Shown here: one piece after another, positions 1 to 8,180 of the stretch
How the letters are laid out: every line of letters begins with the position of its first letter
Numbering within the stretch: the first letter of the stretch is position 1
DNA from: Hyphomicrobiales bacterium
GTDB taxonomy: Bacteria > Pseudomonadota > Alphaproteobacteria > Rhizobiales > Beijerinckiaceae
Length of the DNA: 64,000 nt
Direction of reading: 5' to 3'
NCBI GenBank assembly: GCA_028290285.1
Contig: JAQGKD010000043.1
Location: forward strand, 62,001-126,000
The notes under the pieces: model-generated
Seen by the model: only the letters and a program-made list of their open reading frames with translations
Databases searched by the model: none
Told to the model about the DNA's origin: nothing
Made by a program: the position numbers and the translations under genes

Positions 1-209
1 AGGGCATTGCCAGTGCTGCCAGTCGCGGTGTCGTCGAGCGACGGGGACGCGGGCGGCACCAGATTGGTCGTGCCTGTGCGAGGGTGTTGGGGTTCGGCCA
101 CGGGAGGTCGTTCGGCCGTCGGGCGCGATGTTGGAACGCCCAGCAAGGCGGTGAAGCCGATCGCGCCGAGGCCCGTGACCAGATGGAAGGCATTGGTGCG
201 CAATGTCAT
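1..209 (-). CDS. Exported protein, N-terminal fragment (runs off the left edge)
   Basis: An open frame of 69 codons starts with ATG at 209 on the minus strand and leaves the window without a stop. An AAGGA ribosome-binding site lies about 8 bases upstream. Residues 1-25 look like a signal peptide (MTLRTN, then a hydrophobic stretch ending ALLG). A Pro/Thr/Ala-rich segment follows, as in many exported envelope proteins. In related genomes a soluble lytic murein transglycosylase is often divergent from dapA, so that is the likeliest identity. This rests on synteny only, because no catalytic domain is inside the window. Confidence 0.6.
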   Translation of the reverse strand, partial: MTLRTNAFHLVTGLGAIGFTALLGVPTSRPTAERPPVAEPQHPRTGTTNLVPPASPSLDDTATGSTGNA

Positions 210-352
210 CCTGTTCCTTGATCTGGTGGCGGGGGAGCCTTCGAAGCGACCCTGCGCCGACATCCTTACCGAATTGTAAACCGCGGGCCGGCCATGCCCC
301 GGGCGGCGCCGATATGCCGGCCGGGAGAAGCCATCAGACGCATGATCTTCGC

Positions 353-378
353 GTTCGCTGCGTTCTGAGGCAGCGAAC
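353..378 (+). promoter_or_regulatory. Hairpin with T-rich tail in the dapA leader
   Basis: A perfect 9-bp inverted repeat (GTTCGCTGC / GCAGCGAAC) with an 8-base loop is followed by CTCTTTTCTC. It lies 107 bases before the dapA start and would fold in the dapA transcript if the promoter is upstream. It could be an attenuator-like terminator or simply the end of an unseen transcript. The rest of 210-484 shows no gene. Confidence 0.4.
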
Positions 379-484
379 CTCTTTTCTCGCCACGTTTGAG
401 AGTCTATCTGTGTGGCCGGCCTTCAGAAGGCCTGCGAATTGCGGCGTCGGTTTGGCGGTCGCTTCCAGTCGGGGATCCAAGCTC

Positions 485-1378
485 ATGCCTCAGCCCTCCC
501 AGTTCCGGGGTTCGATGACCGCTCTCGTCACGCCGTTCCGCAACGGCGTCGTCGATGAAGATGCGTTTCGGGCGCTCGTCTCCTGGCAGATCGAAGAGGG
601 CACGCAGGGCCTCGTGCCGGTGGGAACGACGGGAGAGAGCCCGACGCTGTCTCACGCGGAGCATCACAGGGTCGTCGAGCTTTGCGTCGCGGAAGCAAAG
701 GGCCGGGTGCCCGTCATCGCGGGCGCGGGGTCCAACAATACGGCCGAGGCGGTGGATCTTGCCCGCCACGCCGAGGCGGCCGGGGCGGATGCCGTGCTTG
801 TCGTCACGCCCTACTACAACAAGCCGACGCAGGAAGGCATGTTCCTGCACTTCAAGGCGATCAACGACGCTGTCGGCGTGCCGATCTTTATCTACAACAT
901 CCCGCCGCGCTCGGTGGTGGACATGTCAGTCGATACGATGAAGCTGCTTTTCGAGCTGAAGAACATCGCTGGCGTGAAGGACGCGACGGGCAATCTCGCG
1001 CGCGTTTCGCAGCAGCGCCACGCGATGGGGGCCGACTTCATCCAGCTTTCGGGCGAGGACATGACGGCGCTCGCCTTCAACGCGGCGGGCGGGCAGGGCT
1101 GCATTTCAGTGGTGTCGAATGTTGCGCCGAAGCTTTGCGCCCAGTTGCAGGCGGCGACGCTGGCGGGTGACTATGCCGCCGCGCTTGCCATTCAGGATCG
1201 GCTGGTGCCTCTGCATGAGGCCATCTTCCGCGAACCCGGTGTGGCCGGGGCAAAGTATGGCCTCTCGGTGCTGGGCAAGGTCGGCGACGAGGTGCGCATG
1301 CCGCTGACCTCCGTCGGCGAGGCGACCCGCGCAACGATTCGCGCGGCCATGGTTTATGCGGGCGTGATCCGCAGCTGA
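485..1378 (+). CDS. dapA: 4-hydroxy-tetrahydrodipicolinate synthase
   Basis: Condenses pyruvate with aspartate semialdehyde, the first committed step of diaminopimelate and lysine synthesis in the cytoplasm. The 297-residue length is normal for the family. The VGTTGES loop at about 46-52, Tyr137 (IYNIPPR) and the Schiff-base Lys165 (GVKDATGN) are all visible. The open frame extends upstream to 203, but the ATG at 485 matches the family's N-terminus ([12 protein letters not shown]). smpB follows 31 bases downstream on the same strand, a common alphaproteobacterial pair. Confidence 0.97.
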   Translation: MPQPSQFRGSMTALVTPFRNGVVDEDAFRALVSWQIEEGTQGLVPVGTTGESPTLSHAEHHRVVELCVAEAKGRVPVIAGAGSNNTAEAVDLARHAEAAGADAVLVVTPYYNKPTQEGMFLHFKAINDAVGVPIFIYNIPPRSVVDMSVDTMKLLFELKNIAGVKDATGNLARVSQQRHAMGADFIQLSGEDMTALAFNAAGGQGCISVVSNVAPKLCAQLQAATLAGDYAAALAIQDRLVPLHEAIFREPGVAGAKYGLSVLGKVGDEVRMPLTSVGEATRATIRAAMVYAGVIRS

Positions 1379-1409
1379 GAGACGGGCCCCAGAGCCCCGG
1401 AGATACCCA

Positions 1410-1886
1410 TTGGCGCCCAAATCGAAGCCTGAATTCAAGATCGTCGCCGACAACCGCCGGGCGCGGTTCGATTTCGAAATCGGAGACACGCTCGAGGCCG
1501 GCATCATGCTGACCGGCACCGAGGTGAAGTCTCTGCGCGCGGGCAAGGCGACGATCGCGGAAAGCTATGCGGCCGTCGACCGCAACGGCGAGCTCTACCT
1601 CTACAATGCGAATATTCCCGAATATCTGCAGGCCAACCAGTTCAACCATGAGCCCAGGCGGCCGCGCAAACTGCTCGTGAAGCAGAAGGAACTCGTGAAG
1701 TTCGCCAATGCTGTCGAGCGCAAGGGCATGACAATCGTGCCCCTTAAGGCCTATTTCACCGCCAAGGGTTTTGCCAAGGTCGAGATCGGCATCGGGCGTG
1801 GGAAGAACCTCGCCGACAAGCGCGAGACCGACAAGCTGCGAGACTGGAACCGCGAGAAGAGCCGGATTCTGCGCGACCGCGGCTGA
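1410..1886 (+). CDS. smpB: SsrA (tmRNA)-binding protein SmpB
   Basis: Binds tmRNA and brings it to stalled ribosomes for trans-translation. The 158-residue length, the core ([18 protein letters not shown]) and the basic C-terminal tail ([12 protein letters not shown], then RILRDRG) are typical. The start is TTG at 1410, with a CCGGAGA ribosome-binding site just upstream; no in-frame ATG fits. It lies 31 bases after dapA and converges on the next gene with only 3 bases between the stop codons. Confidence 0.97.
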   Translation: MAPKSKPEFKIVADNRRARFDFEIGDTLEAGIMLTGTEVKSLRAGKATIAESYAAVDRNGELYLYNANIPEYLQANQFNHEPRRPRKLLVKQKELVKFANAVERKGMTIVPLKAYFTAKGFAKVEIGIGRGKNLADKRETDKLRDWNREKSRILRDRG

Positions 1887-1889
1887 CGA

Positions 1890-2546
1890 TCAGGCCGAAT
1901 CCAGGCTGGCGCGCACCTGAGCGAAGACGGCGCGGAACATCTCGGTCGTCAGGACGCCGGTGTTCGTGTTGTACCGCGAGCAGTGATAGCTGTCGAAAAG
2001 CGTGAGCGGTGCACTGTGTGGCGAGGGCAGCACGTGGCTTGCGCCATGCCCGAAGGGTGCTGCTGCGAGCCTGTGGCCCAGCGCCCGCAAGATGCTTTCA
2101 TGGGCGACACGGCCGAGGGCGACCAGGGCCGTCAGCCGAGGCATGCTTGCGATGGTTCCCGTCAGGAACCTCCGGCAGGTCGCCATTTCGGCGGGGGTCG
2201 GCTTGTTCTGCGGCGGCACGCAGCGCACCGCATTGGTGATCCGGCAATCCACCAGCGTCAGGCCATCGTCCGGACGTTCATCATAGATGCCGGTGGCGAA
2301 ACCCATGTCGAGAAGCGTCTCGTAGAGGAGGTCGCCGGCCCAGTCGCCCGTGAAGGGACGGCCCGTGCAATTGGCTCCGCGCAGACCTGGAGCCAGCCCC
2401 ACGATCAGGAGCCGCGCTTCGGATGGGCCGAAGGACGGGACAGGTGCGTTGTGCCAGTCGGGATGAGCGGCCCGCGCCTCGTGACGGAAGGTCACGAGGC
2501 GCGGGCAGAAGGGGCAGTCGCGATCTGGTTCAGTCGTGTTGAGCAT
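1890..2546 (-). CDS. Uracil-DNA glycosylase, family 5 (UdgB type)
   Basis: Removes uracil, and in this family also other deaminated bases, from DNA to start base excision repair. Motif A (GLAPG, about 50-54) followed by GANCTGRPFTGDWAG is characteristic of family 5. Motif B near the C-terminus reads HCSRYNTNTG. Four cysteines in two pairs (CPFC at 11-14; RCV plus ATCR in the middle) fit the 4Fe-4S cluster of families 4 and 5. ATG at 2546 is preferred over a TTG one codon upstream; neither has a strong ribosome-binding site. About 218 residues, normal length. Confidence 0.9.
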   Translation of the reverse strand: MLNTTEPDRDCPFCPRLVTFRHEARAAHPDWHNAPVPSFGPSEARLLIVGLAPGLRGANCTGRPFTGDWAGDLLYETLLDMGFATGIYDERPDDGLTLVDCRITNAVRCVPPQNKPTPAEMATCRRFLTGTIASMPRLTALVALGRVAHESILRALGHRLAAAPFGHGASHVLPSPHSAPLTLFDSYHCSRYNTNTGVLTTEMFRAVFAQVRASLDSA

Positions 2547-2579
2547 CAAGCCAGGATAGGCGATTCGCCGGCTGGTGGC

Positions 2580-3179
2580 TCAGGTATCGACAACCTCGTC
2601 ACCGGCGGGGCCGACGGGGCGGCGTTCCTGATAACGCTGCAGGCGCTCGGCGCGCTCACCCGGATCGCGGCCGATCTTGTTGACGAGATGGACGAGATCG
2701 ACGAACTCGTCCGCCTGGCGGCGTAATTCGTCAGCGACCATCGGGGGCTGGGTCGTGATGGTGGATACGACCGAGACGCGCACGCCACGACGCTGGACCG
2801 CCTCGACGAGCGACCGGAAGTCTCCGTCACCCGAGAAGAGAACCATATGATCGATCGAGCCGGCCATTTCCATGGCATCGACAGCAAGTTCGATGTCCAT
2901 ATTGCCCTTGACCTTGCGGCGGCCCATCGAGTCGACGAATTCCTTCGTCGGCTTGGTGACAACGGCGTAGCCGTTATAGTCGAGCCAGTCGATCAGCGGG
3001 CGAATGGAGGAATATTCCTGGTCTTCGATCAGAGCTGTATAATAGAAAGCCCGGATCAGACGACCTTTTGACTGAAATTCCTTGAGCAACCGCTTATAAT
3101 CGATGTCGAAACCGAGCGACTTTGCTGTCGCGTACAGGTTAGCGCCGTCGATGAACAATGCGATACGTTCTTGTGACAT
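2580..3179 (-). CDS. NYN-domain (LabA/DUF88-type) putative nuclease
   Basis: A 199-residue protein whose N-terminal two thirds is a NYN/PIN-like fold. The acidic motifs are IDGANLY (about 10-16), MDIELAVDAM (about 94-103) and FSGDGDF (about 115-121), the usual metal-binding positions of NYN ribonucleases. Proteins of this type are widespread in rhizobia, often annotated as uncharacterised LabA-like proteins; the substrate is unknown. It is transcribed away from rpoZ, with a 463-base palindrome-rich spacer between them. The start is ATG at 3179. Confidence 0.88.
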   Translation of the reverse strand: MSQERIALFIDGANLYATAKSLGFDIDYKRLLKEFQSKGRLIRAFYYTALIEDQEYSSIRPLIDWLDYNGYAVVTKPTKEFVDSMGRRKVKGNMDIELAVDAMEMAGSIDHMVLFSGDGDFRSLVEAVQRRGVRVSVVSTITTQPPMVADELRRQADEFVDLVHLVNKIGRDPGERAERLQRYQERRPVGPAGDEVVDT

Positions 3180-3642
3180 GCCTGAAAACTCTTCTGTATC
3201 GTTAAGGAGGGTGCTTTACGCAATTCCGCTACATTCTGTCCGCAAAATCTGCGGTAGAGCCGTCCGTTTGATTGCGCAGAACCACGCCTGTGTCTGCTCG
3301 AAGTCGCCATCGTTTTCGCGATGGTGACTGCCTAGCCTCACAATCGAACCGTCCTGTGGTGTAAGTCAATAGATGTTTTGAGATAAACGCGGGAATTACC
3401 AAGGATTTAGCTTATACGTAGCTGTAGCGAATGTTTCGCTTAATGTTAAGTTAGTCCATCTTCGAAGAACTATCGGCATGTTCCGGAGCTCCGGAAGCGG
3501 ACAGGGTGCCGTGTCTTCCGGGCCATGAACGGGGGCCGAGGCTGCGTCGCTGCTTCAGGCTCGCTCTTGTTGCCTGTCTTGCGCCTTTCGTGTACCACCG
3601 CCCCAATCCAAGGTTCATCCTCAAGTCAGGGAACGTCGCCCC
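3180..3642. other. Divergent intergenic region between the NYN gene and rpoZ
   Basis: This 463-base spacer must hold promoters for both neighbours. It is clearly A+T-richer at 3340-3460 than the surrounding genes. It contains three palindromes: AGCGAA/TTCGCT with a 3-base loop (3426-3440), TCTTCGAAGA (3459-3468) and the perfect 16-mer TTCCGGAGCTCCGGAA (3481-3496). No convincing reading frame or RNA gene is visible. Confidence 0.6.
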
Positions 3643-4035
3643 ATGGCACGCGTCACCGTCGAAGACTGCATCGACAAGGTCGAAAATCGCTTCGAGCTCG
3701 TTCTCGTCGCCAGCCACCGCGCCCGGATGATTTCATCGGGTCAGCAGATCACGATCGACCGCGACAACGACAAGAACCCCGTCGTCGCGCTCCGCGAGAT
3801 CGCCGATGCCACGCAGGCGCCGGACGATCTGATGGAAGATCTGATCCATTCGCTTCAGAAGCACGTCGAAGTCGACGAGCCTGAAGCCGAAGTCGTGCCC
3901 GCGCTCACGACCTCTTCGTCCGAGAGCAGCGATGCCAATGGCGACATCCAGTTCGACCGCATGACGGAAGAAGATCTTCTACGCGGCCTCGAGGGCCTGG
4001 TGCCTCCGGCCGCAACCGACGACGACGGCGAGTAA
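3643..4035 (+). CDS. rpoZ: DNA-directed RNA polymerase omega subunit
   Basis: Small RNA polymerase subunit that chaperones beta' and takes part in the ppGpp response. The conserved N-terminal core is clear ([20 protein letters not shown], then RARMISSG and the [10 protein letters not shown] stretch). The 130 residues end in the long acidic tail usual in alphaproteobacteria. It lies directly upstream of rsh, the standard rpoZ-rsh arrangement that links polymerase and alarmone metabolism. A GC-rich hairpin follows at 4050-4071. Confidence 0.97.
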   Translation: MARVTVEDCIDKVENRFELVLVASHRARMISSGQQITIDRDNDKNPVVALREIADATQAPDDLMEDLIHSLQKHVEVDEPEAEVVPALTTSSSESSDANGDIQFDRMTEEDLLRGLEGLVPPAATDDDGE

Positions 4036-4049
4036 GAGCGCTGCTTTCC

Positions 4050-4071
4050 GGCGCGGGCCGCTTCCCGCGCC
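4050..4071 (+). terminator. Terminator-like hairpin after rpoZ
   Basis: A perfect 8-bp stem (GGCGCGGG / CCCGCGCC) with a 6-base loop lies 15 bases after the rpoZ stop. The following GATTTCTG is not a good U-tract, so it may only attenuate transcription into rsh. Confidence 0.4.
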
Positions 4072-4189
4072 GATTTCTGAGGTCCTTTCCCCAGTTCTTA
4101 CGACACGGGCTTGTCACTGGTGACGGGCGGGCGGATAATGTCTTCGAAGCTGCGCGCGGCGCGGCTCTACCTTCAGGACATTTCGAGCG

Positions 4190-6397
4190 ATGATGCGGCA
4201 ATATGAACTCGTCGACCGCGTGCGGAAATACAATCCGCATGCGAACGAGGAGCTGCTTAATCGCGCCTATGTTTATGCGATGAAGGCCCATGGTGCCCAG
4301 AAGCGTGCATCCGGCGACCCTTATTTCACGCATCCCCTGGAAGTCGCCGCCATCCTCACCGACCTCAAGCTCGATGACGCGACCATTGTCGCCGCCGTCC
4401 TGCACGACACGATCGAGGATACGTCGACCACCCGCGAGGAGATCGACCAGATCTTCGGGCGCGAGATCGGCGCCCTTGTCGAGGGCCTGACAAAGCTCAA
4501 GAAACTCGACCTTGTCTCAAAGCGGGCCGAGCAGGCAGAGAATTTTCGCAAGCTGCTGCTGGCGATAGCCGACGACGTGCGCGTGCTCGTCGTCAAGCTC
4601 GCCGACCGCCTGCACAATATGCGTACCCTGCATTTCGTGCCGCCGGAGAAGCGCGCGCGAATCTCCGAGGAGACGCTGGATATCTATGCGCCGCTCGCCG
4701 GCCGCATGGGCATGCAGCACATGCGCGACGAGCTGGAAAATCTCGCCTTCCGCCATCTCATGCCGGAGGCCTGCGCGATGATCGAGGCGCGGCTCTCCGA
4801 CCTGCGGCTCAAGAACGGCGCGATCATCAGCAAGATCGAAGACGAGCTTTCGGGCGCGCTCAGCGCGCGGGGCATCGTCGCCGACGTGAAGGGGCGTGAG
4901 AAGACGGCTTATTCCGTCTGGAAGAAGATGGAGCGCAAATCCATCGCCTTCGAACAATTGTCCGACATTTTCGGCTTCCGCCTGATTGTGGGCACTGTCG
5001 AGGATTGCTACCGGGTAGTGGGCATCATCCACACCAAATGGCCCTTCGTGCCCGGCCGTTTCAAGGATTACATCTCGACGCCCAAGCAGAACGATTATCG
5101 CTCGCTGCACACGACGGTCGTGGGGCCGGGCCGTCAGCGCGTCGAGTTGCAGGTGCGCACCGCCGACATGCACGACATCGCGGAGAACGGCATCGCCGCG
5201 CATGCGCTTTACAAGGACGGGCGGGCGGCCGACTCGGATGTTCTGTCACGCGAGAGCCGCGCCTATCGGTGGTTGCGCCGGACGATCGATCTGCTCGCCG
5301 AGGGTGATTCGCCGGAGGAGTTTCTCGAGCATACGAAGCTCGAATTGTTCCACGATCAGGTGTTCTGCTTCACCCCTAAGGGGCGGCTCATCGCCTTGCC
5401 GCGCGGCGCGACGCCCATCGACTTCGCTTATGCCGTGCACACAGACGTCGGCAACAATGCTGTCGGCGCCAAGATCAACGGGCGCATCGCGCCGCTGCTA
5501 TCTGAATTGCAGAACGGCGACGAGGTCGAGGTGGCCTGCGCCGAGGGGCAGGTGCCGCCTGCCGCCTGGGAGGCGCTGGTCGTTACCGGCAAGGCGCGCT
5601 CCTCGATTCGCCGCGCCACGCGCGATGCCGTGCGCGAACAATATGCCGGGCTTGGCCGCCAGATCGTGACGCGGGCCTTCGAGCGCGCAGGCAAGCCGTT
5701 CTCGGACGAGAAGCTGAAGGGCGCGTTGCCGAGACTTGCGCGCCAGACCATCGACGACGTGCTCGCGGCTGTCGGGCGCGGCGAAATGTTTTCCGGCGAT
5801 GTCGTGAAGGCGGTTCATCCCGACTTCAAGGACGAGCGCAAGGCGGGGCCGGGCGTCGACAAGACAGAGCCCGGCTGGTTCGGCCTGAAGAAGGCTGCGA
5901 GCCTCGTATTCAAGGTGCCGGGCGCGGCTTTGCCCGACGATTCGCATTCCATCCCGATTCGCGGGCTGGCGGGTGACTTGCCGGTGCGATTCGCGCCCAA
6001 TGGAGGCGCTGTGCCAGGAGACCGCATCGTCGGCATCCTGACGCCGGGCGAGGGCATCACGATCTATCCGATCCAGTCGCCCGCGCTGATGGATTTCGAC
6101 GACCAGCCCGAGCGCTGGCTCGACGTGCGCTGGGATATCGACGAGGACCGCAAGGATTATTTCCCCGCGCAGCTCATCGTCACGGCGATCAACGAGCCCG
6201 GCACGCTCGGCATGATCGCCTCCGTGATCGGCGATGCCGGGGCGAACATCGACCATATCGAATTCGTCTCGCGCTCGCCGGATTTCCGCGACATCGTGCT
6301 GGATGTCGAAGTGCTCGATCTGAAGCACCTCAATGCGATCATGTCACAATTGAAGGCCAAGCCGGTTGTTTCCAAGGTCGAGCGTGTGAACGGCTGA
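4190..6397 (+). CDS. rsh: Bifunctional (p)ppGpp synthetase/hydrolase (Rsh)
   Basis: Makes and degrades the stringent-response alarmone (p)ppGpp. The 735-residue protein has the full long-RSH layout: an HD hydrolase domain with the His-Asp pair at 72-73 (AVLHDTIED), a synthetase domain at roughly 235-345, a TGS domain at roughly 388-448 and a C-terminal ACT domain from about 655. The synthetase carries RFKD, the RxKD signature of bifunctional enzymes rather than the ExDD of RelA. The intact HD motif supports hydrolase activity. Two adjacent ATGs (4190, 4193) are possible starts. rpoZ is immediately upstream. Confidence 0.96.
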   Translation: MMRQYELVDRVRKYNPHANEELLNRAYVYAMKAHGAQKRASGDPYFTHPLEVAAILTDLKLDDATIVAAVLHDTIEDTSTTREEIDQIFGREIGALVEGLTKLKKLDLVSKRAEQAENFRKLLLAIADDVRVLVVKLADRLHNMRTLHFVPPEKRARISEETLDIYAPLAGRMGMQHMRDELENLAFRHLMPEACAMIEARLSDLRLKNGAIISKIEDELSGALSARGIVADVKGREKTAYSVWKKMERKSIAFEQLSDIFGFRLIVGTVEDCYRVVGIIHTKWPFVPGRFKDYISTPKQNDYRSLHTTVVGPGRQRVELQVRTADMHDIAENGIAAHALYKDGRAADSDVLSRESRAYRWLRRTIDLLAEGDSPEEFLEHTKLELFHDQVFCFTPKGRLIALPRGATPIDFAYAVHTDVGNNAVGAKINGRIAPLLSELQNGDEVEVACAEGQVPPAAWEALVVTGKARSSIRRATRDAVREQYAGLGRQIVTRAFERAGKPFSDEKLKGALPRLARQTIDDVLAAVGRGEMFSGDVVKAVHPDFKDERKAGPGVDKTEPGWFGLKKAASLVFKVPGAALPDDSHSIPIRGLAGDLPVRFAPNGGAVPGDRIVGILTPGEGITIYPIQSPALMDFDDQPERWLDVRWDIDEDRKDYFPAQLIVTAINEPGTLGMIASVIGDAGANIDHIEFVSRSPDFRDIVLDVEVLDLKHLNAIMSQLKAKPVVSKVERVNG

Positions 6398-6431
6398 GGG
6401 GCGGGAGTTGAGCGACGAACAACGCGGCCCG

Positions 6432-6552
6432 CTTCTCCCAGTGGGAGAAGCTGTCGGCGAAGCCGGCTGATGAGGGGTTGCGGTCTTTGTTCTGAGAGTC
6501 CGAAACCCCTCATCCGCCTGCGGTGCAGGCACCTTCTCCCTCTGGGAGAAGG
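6432..6552. repeat. Composite palindromic repeat, copy 1
   Basis: Outer palindromes CTTCTCCCAGTGGGAGAAG and CCTTCTCCCTCTGGGAGAAGG flank an inner inverted pair GATGAGGGGTT / AACCCCTCATC. The same architecture recurs at 19296-19415 and 44587-44705, each time just after a gene's 3' end. It recalls intergenic mosaic elements (RIME type) of rhizobia. Confidence 0.85.
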
Positions 6553-6843
6553 ACCGTGCGCCCAGCCTTCGCGCTCATTTGGCTAAAGAAACCTGCACCG
6601 CAGGCAATGTTTCGCCGAATTGTGCGACCTCCACCCTCAATCCCTCCCCCGGCGGGAGCGTCGAGCGGAGAAGGTTCGGATAATCGGTCCCGATCAAGCG
6701 GGTAGGCACCACGCACTCGGTGAAATGTCATCCCGCGAAAATCGCGATACCGGGTAATACCGCTGGGGAAAAATAAAGCTGCGCTCCGGCCCTGATCGAC
6801 TTGTCGTTCCGCAAGGTGCGCAGCGTACAGTGCGGGTGACGGG

Positions 6844-6872
6844 CGGGCGGCACCGAAGGGCGGTGCCGCCCG
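6844..6872. repeat. Perfect 12-bp hairpin
   Basis: CGGGCGGCACCG and its exact reverse complement are separated by AAGGG. No T-tract follows on either strand, so it is not a standard intrinsic terminator. Confidence 0.6.
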
Positions 6873-7064
6873 TACTTGGTCAGAATGACCGGGCCAATCG
6901 CTTGGGACAGCGAGGGAACCGACCCCTTTTTGTGCAACTCAAGTGTTCGCGTTCGAAACAGCGAAGCTTGGTCCCTCCCCGCAAGGGGGAGACGCGCACA
7001 AGGTTTCGTCACATATTCCGCTTTGCGCTGTTTTGGCGAAGAGCCTCATCCGAAGCATGCCACC

Positions 7065-8180
7065 TTATGCAGCTGCACCTTCTTCCAGCATCCGCTTTTC
7101 CTTCGCGTAGCGCACGAGCGAGAGGAAGCGGTAGATGCCGTGCACGAACTTGCCGTAGGGCATGGTGATGAACAGGCCGAAGACCACGCCCAGATGCAGG
7201 GCGAGCAGCAGTCCCATGGCTGGTGTCGTGCGGAGCACGAGCAACGCAAGGCCCGTGAGGCTGGTCATGAAGAGCATGGCGAGGAACGCCACGTCCATGC
7301 CGAGCCGCGCCTGATCCTGCACGTCTGGATCGCGCTTCGTCTTCGCCAGCAGCAGGCCGACGGGCCCGATCAGCAGGCCGATGCCGCCCGCCGTGCCGAG
7401 CAGCACGGGGAGATCGTACCACGGGTAGGGCGCCTCGCGGCCGAGCAGGTAGTGGTAGAGCGTCGCCACCGAGGTTGCTGCGAAGCAGAGCATGAAGCCG
7501 TAGAAGGTGAAGTGGTGATAGAGGCGGCGATTGTCGGTCGGACGCTCGCCCTCGTTCATGCAGCCGACACCGCCGCCGTCGAGATAGCGCAGGGTGGACG
7601 CATCTTTCATCGCCTGCCAGATGGACGGGCCCTCGACGAGGGTGCCCGCGGGCTCGCCGATATCCTTCCAGAAGGCGCGCACGCCCATGGACATGGCGAC
7701 GATGGCGTAGAGGAAGGCGGCTCCAAAGATGAGCGCCATCGTGTTGTGCGGCATCAGCCGGTAGAACGATCCCATGCCCGATTGCGCGCTGAACAGCACG
7801 GCGGGATCGGTCCAGCCCACGAAGCCCGCGATGAACACGGCGACGCTGAGCGACGCTGCTATGGTGATCGCGAGCCCGTTGCGCGCGAACATGCCGGAAA
7901 AGGCGCGCGGCCAGGCATAGGCGGCGTAGGAATCGGCGCGCACCTGCGCCAACACCTTGGGCACGTTGACGTTGAACTCATGCGGCGGCGAGAACTGGCA
8001 ATCGTGATAGCAGGCGCCGCAGCTATGGCACAGGTTGGCGAGATAGTTGAGATCGCCGTCCTGAAAATCGCGGCGCATTTCCATGGCCGGGAAGACCGCG
8101 CAGAGGCCCTCGCAATAGCGGCACGAATTGCAGACCGTCATCAGCCGGTCGGCTTCGGCCAGAATGTTAGTTGCGTGCAT
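7065..8180 (-). CDS. tcuB: Tricarballylate utilization protein TcuB (4Fe-4S, membrane)
   Basis: Reoxidises the FAD of the tricarballylate dehydrogenase TcuA and passes electrons to the membrane chain. The N-terminus carries two ferredoxin-like cysteine clusters, CNSCRYCEGLC (about 17-27) and CHSCGACYHDC (about 51-61). The C-terminal two thirds has several hydrophobic membrane segments. The length of 371 residues fits TcuB/CitB. The start overlaps the end of tcuA by 14 bases, so the two are translationally coupled. A GGGAGG site precedes the ATG. No tcuC transporter gene is next to it. Confidence 0.9.
   Translation of the reverse strand: MHATNILAEADRLMTVCNSCRYCEGLCAVFPAMEMRRDFQDGDLNYLANLCHSCGACYHDCQFSPPHEFNVNVPKVLAQVRADSYAAYAWPRAFSGMFARNGLAITIAASLSVAVFIAGFVGWTDPAVLFSAQSGMGSFYRLMPHNTMALIFGAAFLYAIVAMSMGVRAFWKDIGEPAGTLVEGPSIWQAMKDASTLRYLDGGGVGCMNEGERPTDNRRLYHHFTFYGFMLCFAATSVATLYHYLLGREAPYPWYDLPVLLGTAGGIGLLIGPVGLLLAKTKRDPDVQDQARLGMDVAFLAMLFMTSLTGLALLVLRTTPAMGLLLALHLGVVFGLFITMPYGKFVHGIYRFLSLVRYAKEKRMLEEGAAA

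Larger units (their letters stand above)
6398..7064. other. 667-base intergenic region with repeats
   Basis: No credible gene lies here. It starts with a composite palindromic repeat (6432-6552), followed by a G+C-rich stretch and a perfect 12-bp hairpin at 6844-6872. The segment from 6560 to 7060 holds fragments that look like degenerate repeat sequence. rsh transcripts enter from the left and tcuB transcripts from the right, so any terminator must lie inside it. Confidence 0.6.
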
